From an uncultured Blautia sp. (GTDB lineage: Bacteria; Bacillota; Clostridia; Lachnospirales; Lachnospiraceae), in the NCBI GenBank assembly GCA_900551075.1, contig URVB01000033.1:1-39681 (forward strand): a DNA stretch of 39,681 nt, given 5' to 3'. The translations under genes and the position numbers were made by a program. Below the pieces are notes generated by a model. That model did not search any database. It was given only the letters and a program-made list of their open reading frames with translations, and was not told the origin of the DNA. Every line of letters starts with the position of its first letter. Position 1 is the first letter of the stretch. Below, piece by piece: positions 14,907 through 23,359 of this stretch.

Positions 14907-15299
14907 TCAGGGAAAATTCCCTTTGGTGTCAAAACGCTCAATCATCCGTAGGCACTGCCTTTTGACGCGCAGCATATCCTTTGACAGCCCCTGATTTTCG
15001 TATACATGGCAGATATTCTTGTAAGTTTCCCGGTTATTGGGCCGGGCATTTTCAAATATGTTCCTTATTTCTTTTGAAACGCTCCTGATGACTGTGGCAG
15101 AACAGCTTTATTTTCCAGGAACTGCAAGAGCTGCCTGTGATTACTTTTTAGATTCTCAAAACCCACAAATATGATCCTCCTGTCTTGGGTTGATAGGTAA
15201 ATCATGCCCAAAATATCCAAACCTTTTCTATCCAGTAAAGCCCGTAAACTCAGAAATTGTAAAAAAGGTTTGGATATTTTGGGGGGCTGGATATCGAAG
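14907..15299 (-). pseudogene. Decayed coding sequence of unknown origin, frameshifted
   Basis: The minus strand stays coding-like but is broken. One frame runs on from the GH1 relic through ..LDILGMIYLSTQDRRI.., FVGFENLKSNHRQLLQF and ENKAVLPQSSGAF to a stop at 15065-15067. A second frame picks up near 15086 (RSVSKEIRNIFENARP, NNRETYKNICHVYENQG, LSKDMLRVKRQCLRMIERF) and stops at 14907. A third frame further left remains open for about another 100 bases. There is no start signal and no recognised family. It is best read as remains of one or more inactivated genes. Together with the GH1 relic it explains the 670-base gap between the phosphofructokinase and the cysteine hydrolase. Confidence 0.45.
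15207..15283. repeat. Perfect 21-bp inverted repeat inside the decayed region
   Basis: The 21-base sequence at 15207-15227 (CCCAAAATATCC...CCTTTT) is exactly reverse-complemented at 15263-15283, with a 35-base spacer. It could be IS ends, a recombination scar or a hairpin. Confidence 0.8.
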
Positions 15300-15412
15300 A
15301 GCGTAATGTGAGGACCCTTTCCACTGCCCTGTACTGCACCTTCAATCTGATATGCGCTTGTAGCTGCTCCTCATGCGAAACCCTTCGCAAATCCCAGCTT
15401 TATTTCCTCCTC
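15298..15412 (-). pseudogene. Relic of the 5' end of a GH1 beta-glucosidase gene
   Basis: The minus strand reads GFAKGFA-stop-GAATSAYQIEGAV, then SGKGPHI. This matches the start of family GH1 enzymes (FxWGAATSAYQIEGA...GKGPSIWD), with TGA at 15371-15373 exactly where the conserved Trp codon TGG is expected. An intact GAGGAGG (15406-15412) lies in front, but the initiation codon reads CTG (15395-15397). Homology ends about 30 codons in and unrelated sequence follows. The gene is therefore dead three ways: start lost, nonsense mutation and truncation. GH1 enzymes accompany mannan loci in related gut Firmicutes, and this relic lies downstream of, and on the same strand as, the mannan operon. Confidence 0.75.
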
Positions 15413-15418
15413 GTCAAT

Positions 15419-15964
15419 TTAATCCTTAGATAAAAACTCTGCATCTGTCATAACATTCGCAAATTTACCATTTATAGATGCCATATACACGGATTGAACA
15501 ATATCAGCAGAAACGCTGTTTCCGTTCCATTCTAAGTTTTTTGTAGCACAGGCATTTGATATCAAAGTAACCTGATATCCTAAATCTTTGGCGGCTCTAA
15601 CCGTTGTATCAACACACATATGTGTCATCATCCCGCATACCACTAATTCCGTTACGGAAGTTCTTTTTAACGCTTCCTGTAAATTCGTCTCATAGAAACT
15701 ATTCGGGTAATGCTTTTCTATGATTTTTTCAGAATCCAGCGGCTTAATCTCCTTATAAATGCATACACCGTCCGTATTAGGTACAAAAAAAGCAGCATTT
15801 TCTTCCGATATATGCTGTACATAATAGACCGGATGATTATTTTCTCTGAAATATTTTAACAACTGCTTTATCGCATTCACTGCAATTTCTGATTGATACA
15901 GTTCACATTTTCCGTTCGGAAAATAATCGTTTTGAACATCAATAATTAATAATGCCTTCTTCAT
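15419..15964 (-). CDS. Isochorismatase-like cysteine hydrolase
   Basis: The 181-residue protein is of the isochorismatase/nicotinamidase fold. The catalytic triad is visible: D9 in LIIDVQNDYF, K84 in IEKHYPNSF and C117 in GMMTHMCVDTTVRAA, with the usual cis-peptide region before it. Related enzymes hydrolyse nicotinamide, ureidoacrylate, N-carbamoylsarcosine or isochorismate; the residues seen do not separate these. It is followed upstream (on the transcript) by an HxlR regulator about 90 bases away on the same strand, a pairing common for small stress-linked hydrolases. The region is more AT-rich than its neighbours and next to gene relics, suggesting recent acquisition. Confidence 0.9.
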   Translation of the reverse strand: MKKALLIIDVQNDYFPNGKCELYQSEIAVNAIKQLLKYFRENNHPVYYVQHISEENAAFFVPNTDGVCIYKEIKPLDSEKIIEKHYPNSFYETNLQEALKRTSVTELVVCGMMTHMCVDTTVRAAKDLGYQVTLISNACATKNLEWNGNSVSADIVQSVYMASINGKFANVMTDAEFLSKD

Positions 15965-16054
15965 TTTTACAGTCCTTTCATTAAGTTCTGAAAAAATGAT
16001 ATAAGAAAATCAGCATCATGTAAATTACTTACTTTTTCGTATAATAAGAGAAAA

Positions 16055-16414
16055 CTAATAGCAGATTCCCTTCTTATCCAAAAAACTTGTCATGCCATGC
16101 TCAACCATATATTCAATTCCAATATCCTGCATAATTCTGATAGCAGATAACATTTTTTCTCCCCGTACTGTTAAATAGTATTCTACCTTTAAAGGGAAGC
16201 CATCATAAGAATGCTTGTCAACCAGTCCAAACTCCTTTAGTTCACGTAGTTGCTCTAAAAGCATTTTCTGACTAATCCCAGCAATACTATGATGTAATTC
16301 AGAGAAAGAACGTATTCCATTTCTAAGTTGAAAAATAATAATTGTTTTCCATTTTCCCTTTACAATGTCATGTACTAGCTCTAAAGGGCATGTATAGTTC
16401 TCTCGAATTTTCAT
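16055..16414 (-). CDS. HxlR-family transcriptional regulator
   Basis: The 119-residue winged helix-turn-helix protein has the HxlR hallmarks: an N-terminal conserved Cys (YTCPLELV, C9), GKWKTIIIFQL, RSFSELHHSIAGISQKML, QLRELKEFGLV and a YYLTVRGEKML wing. Members often sense aldehydes, quinones or oxidants through the N-terminal Cys. It probably controls the neighbouring cysteine hydrolase, and both read leftward. The gene is AT-rich like its partner. Confidence 0.93.
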   Translation of the reverse strand: MKIRENYTCPLELVHDIVKGKWKTIIIFQLRNGIRSFSELHHSIAGISQKMLLEQLRELKEFGLVDKHSYDGFPLKVEYYLTVRGEKMLSAIRIMQDIGIEYMVEHGMTSFLDKKGICY

Positions 16415-16901
16415 TTTTCAAATTTCCTTTCAAATAATATCTGAAATTTTCGTGAACCGGATTCACTCTGTATTTCGTAATCATAAAAGGTCAAACAAAT
16501 TCAATCCCTGCCCCATCACGCTTAGAGCAAGGAAATTGTGCCAACAATTACACGCCGTTCTGAACTTTCTTTCAATCCGCTATGATAAAGATGAAAATAG
16601 CGATCTTTTTCATCGGCTGCATATAGGTTTCTCCTAGTGTTAATTCCATACACACCATACACGAATATATTATTAACCCTTTTATTCTCAAATGTACCTT
16701 TGTGCTCCCAAAACAAGCTCATTTACCAGTCCCGACAGCCCCCAATCAACTTTTGGATGGCCGTATTCCACCATTTCAATGTCACCAGTCTGTAACTGCC
16801 AGTGTATCCGTGTTCTTCCGCAAGCCGGTGAGATTGGTTCCAAGCTCCATCGGGTTGTATCCCAAAGCAAGCATTCTATCCTCCGTAGTTTTAATCAATA
16901 G
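16415..16901. other. AT-rich region with only fragmentary coding signal
   Basis: No intact gene is visible. On the minus strand about 16720-16875 one frame reads like protein (QPDGAWNQSHRLAEEHGY, then SYRLVTLKWWNTAIQK and a stop), but it lacks a start and is interrupted upstream. Another minus frame has AGGAGAAACC before MQPMKKIAIFIFIIAD and a stop. These look like decayed fragments. Confidence 0.35.
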
Positions 16902-17264
16902 CGAACTGCCATTCTCAGTTCCTTCGGCTACGACCCATTGAAATGCCCTGACTGTAAACACAAAATGGAGTTTATAGAACTCTATTACAATCATAAACGC
17001 ATATCCCTCGAAAATTATACGAGAAAGCAATGTCCAGATCTCGTGGAAAGCGTTCTTCTGCGTGATTTGTTTTTCTTTAGCCTGTGCCATAAGCCTCTAA
17101 AAGAAGGATATCTATCTATGAAACCAGATATCGGGGAACTGCGTAAAATATGCATAAAAAATCCACCGGAAGGGACGACATCTAAGGACATTCGCCACAT
17201 GAGCGAAGATGAACTTCCGGACATGGATTATTTCCTAAACGATGATGAACTTGATAGTCGATAG
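16902..17264 (+). pseudogene. Insertion-sequence remnant: transposase C-terminus plus small downstream ORF
   Basis: After a stop at 16899-16901 the plus strand reads SSFGYDPLKCPDCKHKMEF, then ELYYNHKRISLE, a CPxC zinc-ribbon-like tail. I associate this with the C-terminal end of IS91/IS801-like transposases in Firmicutes, from memory and not by search. The frame continues into a 48-residue acidic ORF (ATG at 17118, AAGGA 9 bases upstream) with NPPEGTTSKDIRHMSEDEL and DMDYFLNDDE. Such an acidic mini-ORF may follow the transposase in intact copies. The transposase body is absent. Confidence 0.45.
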
Positions 17265-17273
17265 TCCGTTGTG

Positions 17274-17297
17274 CCCGCCTCCATGCGGGTCCTTTTC
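17274..17297. terminator. Hairpin between the IS remnant and the mannan operon end
   Basis: CCCGC (17274-17278) and GCGGG (17285-17289) are followed by TCCTTTT on the plus strand. The stem is short. A second small hairpin, GCGCC-GGCGGT type, lies at about 17308-17322. Confidence 0.45.
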
Positions 17298-17396
17298 AAT
17301 TCAAGAGAGCGCCGTAGGCGGTCCCGTTTATTTATTATCACATGGTAGCTGTTCAGTACCTTCACAGTTGTGTTGTGAATAGTCACATCGCATGCA

Positions 17397-19250
17397 CTAT
17401 ATCAGGCTTGCTGCACCGATCATGCCTGCTTCATTACCAAGTGTTGCCTGTTCAATTTCCGGCAATTCACCTTTGTCACCGCCGAAACAGCTTTTCGCAA
17501 CAATTTCACGAAGAGGCTTCAGAAGATTTTCTCCCTGGGCCGAAACGCCGCCGCTAAGCAGTACAAGCTGCGGACGGAAGATATTTATTATATTCACAAT
17601 TCCTGTTCCAAGTCTGCGTATATACAAATCCACTACTTCTTTTAAAACGGCATCTCCTTTTTCTGCACCTTCAAATATTTCTTCAGGTGTCAGAGTCTTT
17701 CCGACCGCACGTTTTCCTTCTCTGATAAGAGCAGTCGCAGACGCATATGCCTCCATGCAGCCTCTCCGTCCACATGTACAAGGTTCGCCGTCTTCCACAA
17801 TAACCATGTGACCCAACTCACTTCCACCGACACCCTTACCTTCATAAATCTTACCATCCAGAATAATACCGCCTCCAACCCCTGTTCCAAGGGTGAGCAT
17901 AATAGCATCCCGGCAGTCTTTTCCGGCTCCTGCAATCACTTCTCCAAGTATAGCACAGTCTGCATCATTTGCAATACGAACCGGTATCGGCATATATTGG
18001 GACACCTCTTTCGCAAGCTCTACGTTTTCCCACTTAATATTGTTTGAATACCGTACGATCCCGCGTTTACTGTCAACAGTTCCCGGAACTCCGATTCCGA
18101 CACCAACGCACTGATCCATTGCAATTCCCTGGCTTTCAAGCAGCGCCAGCGCCTTCTGTGCAATTTTCTGAATCATCTCTTCTGCAGGACACAGGGCATC
18201 CATCTTCAAGGTATCGGAAGTTATTACTTTCTTATGGACATCCACAAGGCCGATTTTTATAGAGGCTCCTCCGATAGCAATTCCTATGCGGACAGGCGCT
18301 GCCTTTTCCCGGATCGTAGTAATAAGCGCATCGCAGGAGCCTTCCATGGTATAAGCTCCGCTTCCTGCTGACAGAAAGAAGCTGTCTCCTCTTTCGAACT
18401 CCAGTGTTTTACCCTGGCTGGATATTGTTCCCTTCCCATCCAGCAGCAAAATGCTGGCAAAAGACGCCTCCGAAACATTTCCTTCCAGTTTTTTCATGAT
18501 ATTTCCATCAAGGTTCAGCTTGTCCACAGTAAAATAATCACAGTCAGCCACATGGGGATAACTGCTGCCGTCTCTCACAATAGGCACCCTGTTCGTAACA
18601 GCAAGAGCCTTCTCAATATGAAGATCCCGTTTCTTTCCATCTTTTCCCACTCTTCCGTAATCATATACCCGATAAGTAACATTAGAATTTTGCTGAATCT
18701 CTGCAATCAGAATATCTTTTCCTATTGCATGAATGGTTCCTGATTCAATAAACAGTACGTCTCCTTTGTGTACAGGTACCGCATTAAGCACCTCCAGAAG
18801 CGTATCCTCCCGGATTCTTTTTGCAAACTCTTCTTTGCTAATCTCTTTTTTAAATCCGTAGTAAAGGAATGCGTCCTTTTCCGCATCCATGACATACCAC
18901 ATCTCTGTCTTTCCGTACTGCCCTTCATTCTTTAGTGCAAAACGGTTATCAGGATGCACCTGAATCGACAGATTATCCTTGGCATCAATAAACTTCGTCA
19001 GAATAGGAAAATCACGAAATCTTCTGCAATGAGTTCCCAAAACTTCTTTTCCCTCTTCCTCAATATACTGATTGAGTGTTTTTCCTGCGTATTTCCCGTT
19101 TGTTATATAAGACGGTCCATCCGGATGGCAGGACAGTTCCCATGTCTCTGCAAGCACATTTCCGTCATATTCTTTCCCATATTCTTCCACCAGTCTGTGA
19201 CCGCCCCACAGGTAGTCTTTGCAGCTTGGTTTCAATTTTAAAATAGCCAT
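17397..19250 (-). CDS. Fusion of mannose-6-phosphate isomerase and ROK-family sugar kinase
   Basis: The 617-residue bifunctional protein ends the mannan operon. Residues 1-315 form a class I mannose-6-phosphate isomerase (ManA): zinc ligands in QVHP (97-100, H99), E116 in TEMWY and H174 in GTIHAIG, giving fructose-6-phosphate. Residues about 321-617 form a ROK kinase: GVGIGVPGT (383-391), catalytic D429 in IANDAD, LGTGVGGG (454-461), and the ROK zinc site H481 with CTCGRRGC (C491, C493, C498). Such a kinase would phosphorylate glucose freed by the mannosyl-glucose phosphorylase. The first phosphate-binding motif is altered: where ROK kinases have DxGGT, this reads AIGGA (325-329), so activity is uncertain. 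The start has AGGAG 7 bases upstream. The gene follows the mutase by 18 bases. Confidence 0.93.
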   Translation of the reverse strand: MAILKLKPSCKDYLWGGHRLVEEYGKEYDGNVLAETWELSCHPDGPSYITNGKYAGKTLNQYIEEEGKEVLGTHCRRFRDFPILTKFIDAKDNLSIQVHPDNRFALKNEGQYGKTEMWYVMDAEKDAFLYYGFKKEISKEEFAKRIREDTLLEVLNAVPVHKGDVLFIESGTIHAIGKDILIAEIQQNSNVTYRVYDYGRVGKDGKKRDLHIEKALAVTNRVPIVRDGSSYPHVADCDYFTVDKLNLDGNIMKKLEGNVSEASFASILLLDGKGTISSQGKTLEFERGDSFFLSAGSGAYTMEGSCDALITTIREKAAPVRIGIAIGGASIKIGLVDVHKKVITSDTLKMDALCPAEEMIQKIAQKALALLESQGIAMDQCVGVGIGVPGTVDSKRGIVRYSNNIKWENVELAKEVSQYMPIPVRIANDADCAILGEVIAGAGKDCRDAIMLTLGTGVGGGIILDGKIYEGKGVGGSELGHMVIVEDGEPCTCGRRGCMEAYASATALIREGKRAVGKTLTPEEIFEGAEKGDAVLKEVVDLYIRRLGTGIVNIINIFRPQLVLLSGGVSAQGENLLKPLREIVAKSCFGGDKGELPEIEQATLGNEAGMIGAASLI

Positions 19251-19268
19251 GCCTGTTCTCCTGTTTGA

Positions 19269-20993
19269 TCAGTCAGCAAGTGTTTCCACCGCTTTCATCA
19301 TTTGCTCCATTTTTCCCGCTGCATCTGCCGCATCGGTTCCTCTGACGCCAATGTAGAACTTAATCTTCGGCTCCGTTCCAGAAGGACGGATACAGCACCA
19401 AGTGCCGCCCTCCAGTTCAAAATATAATACATTTGACTTTGGAAGACCCGTTGTTGTTCTTTCTTTTGTAATGCAGTCAAGAAGCACATCTTCACGGTAG
19501 TCTCTGAACTGCGTAACAACAAGCCCGCCAATCTGTTCCGGAATCTCTGTTCTTATTTTTTCCATCATTTCTGCAATTTTTTTTGCCCCGTCCTGACCTT
19601 TCAGCGTAACTGTGGAAAGACGTTCTTTATAATAGCCATAGGTTTCAAACAGATTCTTCATCTGATCACACAGAGTAATTCCCTCATGTTTACACCATGC
19701 CGCAACTTCACATAAAGCCATCACGGCAACCACCGCATCTTTGTCACGTGCATGAGTTCCAACAAGACAGCCATAGCTTTCTTCATATCCAAACAGATAT
19801 TCATGTGCATGATTCTGCTCAAAGAATTTAATCTGCTCACCGATATATTTAAAGCCTGTCAGTGTCTCAATCAGATCCACATGATATGCCTTTGTGATTT
19901 CCCGCGCCATTTTTCCTGACACGATTGTGGTAACTACCGCACCATTTTTCGGAAGTATTCCCATAGTTTCTTTCTGGGAAAGAATATATTCCAGAATCAA
20001 CATACCGGACATGTTTCCGGTAAAGCTCATGTATTCACCTGTGTCAGTATCTTTTGCATAAACGCCCAGCCGGTCTGCATCCGGATCAGTTGCCAGAACA
20101 ATGTCTGCATCCACTTCTTTTGCAAGTTCAAGTGCCAGTTTAAATGCATTTTTATCTTCAGGATTCGGATAGGAAACAGTAGGGAAATTGCCGTCAGGAA
20201 GCTCCTGCTCCTTCACTACATATACCTGCTCAAAGCCAAGTTCCTTCAATACTCTTCTCACAGGAAGATTTCCTGTTCCATGAAGCGGTGTATATACAAT
20301 TTTCAGGCGTGATGCTTCCTCTTTGATGATTTCAGGCTGGAGTGCCAATTTTTTCAGTGCTTCCATGTATCTATCATCAATTTCAGAACCAATTACCTCA
20401 TAGAGCCCCTTTTCTTCCGCACATTCTATTGAAATGGTTTTTACCTGTGCAAAATCCGCGATCGCATTTACTTCATTGATGATTTCTTCATCCTTAGGAT
20501 ATGTAATCTGTGCACCATCTTCCCAGTAAACCTTATATCCGTTGTATTCCGGCGGATTATGGCTTGCCGTTACCACAATTCCCGCTGTACATCCAAGCTC
20601 ACGAAGGGCAAAAGACAGCATTGGAGTAGGACGCACAGACGGAAAAACATAAGCTTTGATCCCGTTGGCCGCCAGGCAGAGCGCTGCTTCCTCAGCAAAC
20701 TCCGGAGACATATTTCTTGAATCATACGCAATCGCAACACCCTGCTTTTCCTTCTTTTCTCTCAGGATAAAATTAGCAAGTCCCTGTGTGGCTTTTCTCA
20801 CTGTATAGATATTCATTCTGTTTGTTCCAGCGCCGATAATTCCTCTCAGACCGCCTGTTCCAAACTCCAGATTACGGTAAAAACGTTCTTCGATTTCCTT
20901 GGCATCATCCGCAATTCCCTGCAGCTCATTTTTTGTCTTTTCATCAAAATATGAATCTGCCATCCAAAAATCATATGTCTCTTTAGCATTCAT
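19269..20993 (-). CDS. pgm: Phosphohexomutase (phosphoglucomutase/phosphomannomutase)
   Basis: The 574-residue alpha-D-phosphohexomutase interconverts hexose-1- and hexose-6-phosphates. It shows the phosphoserine loop VTASHNPPEYNG (S144), metal loop DPDADR (303-308), sugar-specificity loop GYEESYG and phosphate loop RPSGTEPK. The length fits the large clostridial PGM/PMM type. In this operon it should turn mannose-1-phosphate, released by both GH130 phosphorylases, into mannose-6-phosphate for the isomerase encoded next. AGGAG lies close before the start; the CE17-like gene ends 32 bases upstream. Confidence 0.95.
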   Translation of the reverse strand: MNAKETYDFWMADSYFDEKTKNELQGIADDAKEIEERFYRNLEFGTGGLRGIIGAGTNRMNIYTVRKATQGLANFILREKKEKQGVAIAYDSRNMSPEFAEEAALCLAANGIKAYVFPSVRPTPMLSFALRELGCTAGIVVTASHNPPEYNGYKVYWEDGAQITYPKDEEIINEVNAIADFAQVKTISIECAEEKGLYEVIGSEIDDRYMEALKKLALQPEIIKEEASRLKIVYTPLHGTGNLPVRRVLKELGFEQVYVVKEQELPDGNFPTVSYPNPEDKNAFKLALELAKEVDADIVLATDPDADRLGVYAKDTDTGEYMSFTGNMSGMLILEYILSQKETMGILPKNGAVVTTIVSGKMAREITKAYHVDLIETLTGFKYIGEQIKFFEQNHAHEYLFGYEESYGCLVGTHARDKDAVVAVMALCEVAAWCKHEGITLCDQMKNLFETYGYYKERLSTVTLKGQDGAKKIAEMMEKIRTEIPEQIGGLVVTQFRDYREDVLLDCITKERTTTGLPKSNVLYFELEGGTWCCIRPSGTEPKIKFYIGVRGTDAADAAGKMEQMMKAVETLAD

Positions 20994-21025
20994 GATTCTC
21001 CTCCTGAATTCTTCTAATTTTTAAT

Positions 21026-22102
21026 TTATGCAATAATTAACGACATCAGATAAAATGGTGTGGCACTTTCGTTTTCATCCTGAAGTATTTCTATCTCCAC
21101 TGTGTGATGTTTCATTTTCCCATGGTGCAGTATAGGCTGCAGATACAGGCAATCGCCCCAGTCTTCCTCAAAATTTCCCTCAAGCAAAACCGCCTCTTTT
21201 TCCTTTCCGTCCAGAACCAGCTTTGCCCCAAAAGCCGGTTTACGTATCGTTTTCCGATACTGCACAGCAATACAGGATGCCGCTATCTCAAATATGATTT
21301 TCTCTCCCGGTTTCCTTCCAATCCAGCCATTTTTAAAATGATCCAGATGTCCTGTTTTTTCTTTTGCATCCGCACGGAATCCCAATAGCTTTGGAGAAAT
21401 TTCTCTAATTGTCAGCCTTCTGGCATTTTCATATGCGTTTGCAGTGAATGGCGCGGGCAGGCTATTCTCTTCTTCCTGCTCCTCCATGTGACTTTTTACT
21501 TCGTCCAGAAATGACGTAACTTTTTCTGCAACCAGTCTGTGTCCTTTATCATTTGGATGAAGACCATCCGGTGTCAGTTCATCTCTTGTATACATCCCCT
21601 GCCTCATTTCCTGATACAGGGTATCCTTAATACTGACATGAGGCAGTTGGTACCATGAACCGATTTCATTGTGATATTCCTGTGCATTTTCCCCCGTATC
21701 GTAATAAACGTTATTAAGGAGCAGCACTGCCGGTCTGGATGCCCATGTGAGAAGTTTCCGGATAACTCCTTCATAGGTTTCCCGGAAAAATTCATCCGCC
21801 TCATCATTTACACTAAAATCCACCACTACAAAATCCGGCTGGTACATCAATACGTCTGTTACCGCCCGGGAAACTCCATAGTGGGAAGTAGTACCGCCAA
21901 CTCCTCCATTCACATAATAGAAATGAGCCTGTGGAAATGTCTTCTTCCACCAGGCAAATACCCGGTAAGCATAGCAGTTTTCCTCTGTGGAAGCCAGACT
22001 TCCCTGGGTGATGGAACCTCCCAGAAATCCGATTGTCAGCTCCTCTCCTCTTTCGGCTCTTGCCATACATTCCTTCAGTCTTGCCAGATTACTCTGCGGC
22101 AT
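21026..22102 (-). CDS. SGNH acetylesterase, CE17-like mannan O-acetylesterase
   Basis: The 358-residue intracellular esterase likely removes acetyl groups from imported manno-oligosaccharides. The N-terminal SGNH/GDSL hydrolase has FLGGSITQG (nucleophile S30), the Gly block VNGGVGGTTS, the Asn block FSVNDEAD and a C-terminal catalytic DGLHPNDKGH. Residues about 225-358 form a beta-rich, carbohydrate-binding-like domain. This two-domain layout and the position next to a CE2-like gene match the CE2/CE17 pair of the Roseburia intestinalis mannan locus, where CE17 acts on 2-O-acetyl mannose. No signal peptide is present. The ATG at 22102 follows GGGAG by 6 bases; the TTG just before it is less likely. 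Confidence 0.88.
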   Translation of the reverse strand: MPQSNLARLKECMARAERGEELTIGFLGGSITQGSLASTEENCYAYRVFAWWKKTFPQAHFYYVNGGVGGTTSHYGVSRAVTDVLMYQPDFVVVDFSVNDEADEFFRETYEGVIRKLLTWASRPAVLLLNNVYYDTGENAQEYHNEIGSWYQLPHVSIKDTLYQEMRQGMYTRDELTPDGLHPNDKGHRLVAEKVTSFLDEVKSHMEEQEEENSLPAPFTANAYENARRLTIREISPKLLGFRADAKEKTGHLDHFKNGWIGRKPGEKIIFEIAASCIAVQYRKTIRKPAFGAKLVLDGKEKEAVLLEGNFEEDWGDCLYLQPILHHGKMKHHTVEIEILQDENESATPFYLMSLIIA

Positions 22103-22105
22103 CAA

Positions 22106-23152
22106 TTACTCCCACCCTTTCACATTAAGATTTTCTATATAAGCAGCCAGTTCCTCTGCCATTTCCTTCGCCTCGGAAATCCGCAAATGCCCCGGTGTGC
22201 CTCTGCCGTTGCGCTTGAAGAGATGTTGGGTGATTTCCTCATCTTCCATTTCGCGTACCACCTGACCAATGGATTTATCCCATGACTCATCGTGACATAG
22301 CAAAGTGGTACAGCAGATAATTTTTGCATCCGGGTATTGCTTACGGAGTTTTGTAAGAAAAGCTTTATAATGGTTTCTCCACTTGACAGACTTCCCGCTG
22401 TCATAATCCTCTTTCATATAATCCTGAGGATGACTATCGTTCTGGCCGATTGCAACAATCACTACTTGTGGTATATACTGAGAAAAATCCCATTCCGTTG
22501 CTTTTCCAAACGCCGGGTTATAATGTATTCTATTCCAGGCAGTCTCCATTCCAACAGCCTCAGGCTCATAAAACCAGCCTGTATTGTCCATCATGGCAAT
22601 TCCGCCCTGAGCAATATTATGAATTTGCGCATTTAATTTTCTAGCTGTCATCCATGCATAAGAGTACCAACTGTTAGAGTATTCCCCATTATGCTCCGGA
22701 TCTTCTTTCCCTACATAATCCACTGCTTCTGAGACCTCACCTGCAGATACGGAATCTCCATAAACCTCAATTCTTCGCTTTAAACTGCCGGGCAATTCCA
22801 AAAGCTCTGCACCATCGGCGATTTCAAATCCCAGAAAACCAAGCTCATGGCAGGAATCCTGTCTCTTAAAAAGCAGAACCTCATGTATATTGTTTTCCGT
22901 AGTTTCTACAGGAATTTCTAATACTGCAGTTCCTTCCTTCGGAAGCCGGATAGCCGACTGTATGCCGTCAAGTATACAGCCCAGATAATTATTCCAGTAA
23001 GCGTTGCAGTTTCTGATATGAACCCTCAGAACAGCTCCTGTAAATTTCATTCCTACAGAAGTACAGGGGAAAACAAACATCGGTTCTTTGGGATTATTCC
23101 AGTCTATTCTCCCACAGTACTGTAGCTTATCATTGTCTGCTTCTATCCTCAT
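22106..23152 (-). CDS. CE2-family acetylesterase
   Basis: The 348-residue protein shows the CE2 arrangement: an N-terminal beta-sandwich (about 1-115, with MKFTGAVLRVHI) followed by an SGNH esterase. The nucleophile is S134 in YGDSVSAGE, with an oxyanion Asn in AIGQNDSHP and a catalytic His in GTPGHLRISEAKEMA. In known mannan loci CE2 enzymes remove 3-O-, 4-O- and 6-O-acetyls, complementing CE17. It has no signal peptide and so should act in the cytoplasm. Its stop is nearly adjacent to the next start, giving tight coupling with the CE17-like gene. GAGGAGT lies upstream of the start. Confidence 0.9.
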   Translation of the reverse strand: MRIEADNDKLQYCGRIDWNNPKEPMFVFPCTSVGMKFTGAVLRVHIRNCNAYWNNYLGCILDGIQSAIRLPKEGTAVLEIPVETTENNIHEVLLFKRQDSCHELGFLGFEIADGAELLELPGSLKRRIEVYGDSVSAGEVSEAVDYVGKEDPEHNGEYSNSWYSYAWMTARKLNAQIHNIAQGGIAMMDNTGWFYEPEAVGMETAWNRIHYNPAFGKATEWDFSQYIPQVVIVAIGQNDSHPQDYMKEDYDSGKSVKWRNHYKAFLTKLRKQYPDAKIICCTTLLCHDESWDKSIGQVVREMEDEEITQHLFKRNGRGTPGHLRISEAKEMAEELAAYIENLNVKGWE

Positions 23153-23167
23153 ATCTTCATTTACTCC

Positions 23168-23359
23168 TCATCCTTTTTCATCTCCATCCTCCCATTGAAA
23201 GAAGAACCTCTCGTATGAACTCTCATTTACTCCTGTCAGCCGAACCTGTCCATCCCGTTCCATATCCGCCTTCTGATTCACCATTACGCAGGTGAACGCC
23301 GGTCTGAGATTCCCAAACAGATAATGTCCTCCAAATAAAAGAAACAGAGCAATAATCAA
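23168..23359 (-). CDS. Short predicted membrane protein or gene fragment
   Basis: Up to 63 residues from a TTG start preceded by GGAGGT: one hydrophobic segment (IIALFLLFGGHYLFG), then a polar tail ending FFFQWEDGDEKG. The same frame is open further upstream to the GH130 gene stop (..AGAYIAAYYWPHIPGG..), without an ATG. It may therefore be a true small membrane protein, or the C-terminal stub of a larger one left by deletion. It lies inside the mannan operon between the phosphorylase and CE2 genes, where known loci have no such gene. I do not recognise a family. Confidence 0.4.
   Translation of the reverse strand: MIIALFLLFGGHYLFGNLRPAFTCVMVNQKADMERDGQVRLTGVNESSYERFFFQWEDGDEKG

Noticed and set aside
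16522..17090. Minus-strand ORFs of 66 and 102 codons
   Set aside because: They conflict with each other in frame, lack good starts and match no family. Part may be decayed coding sequence, noted as a gap feature.
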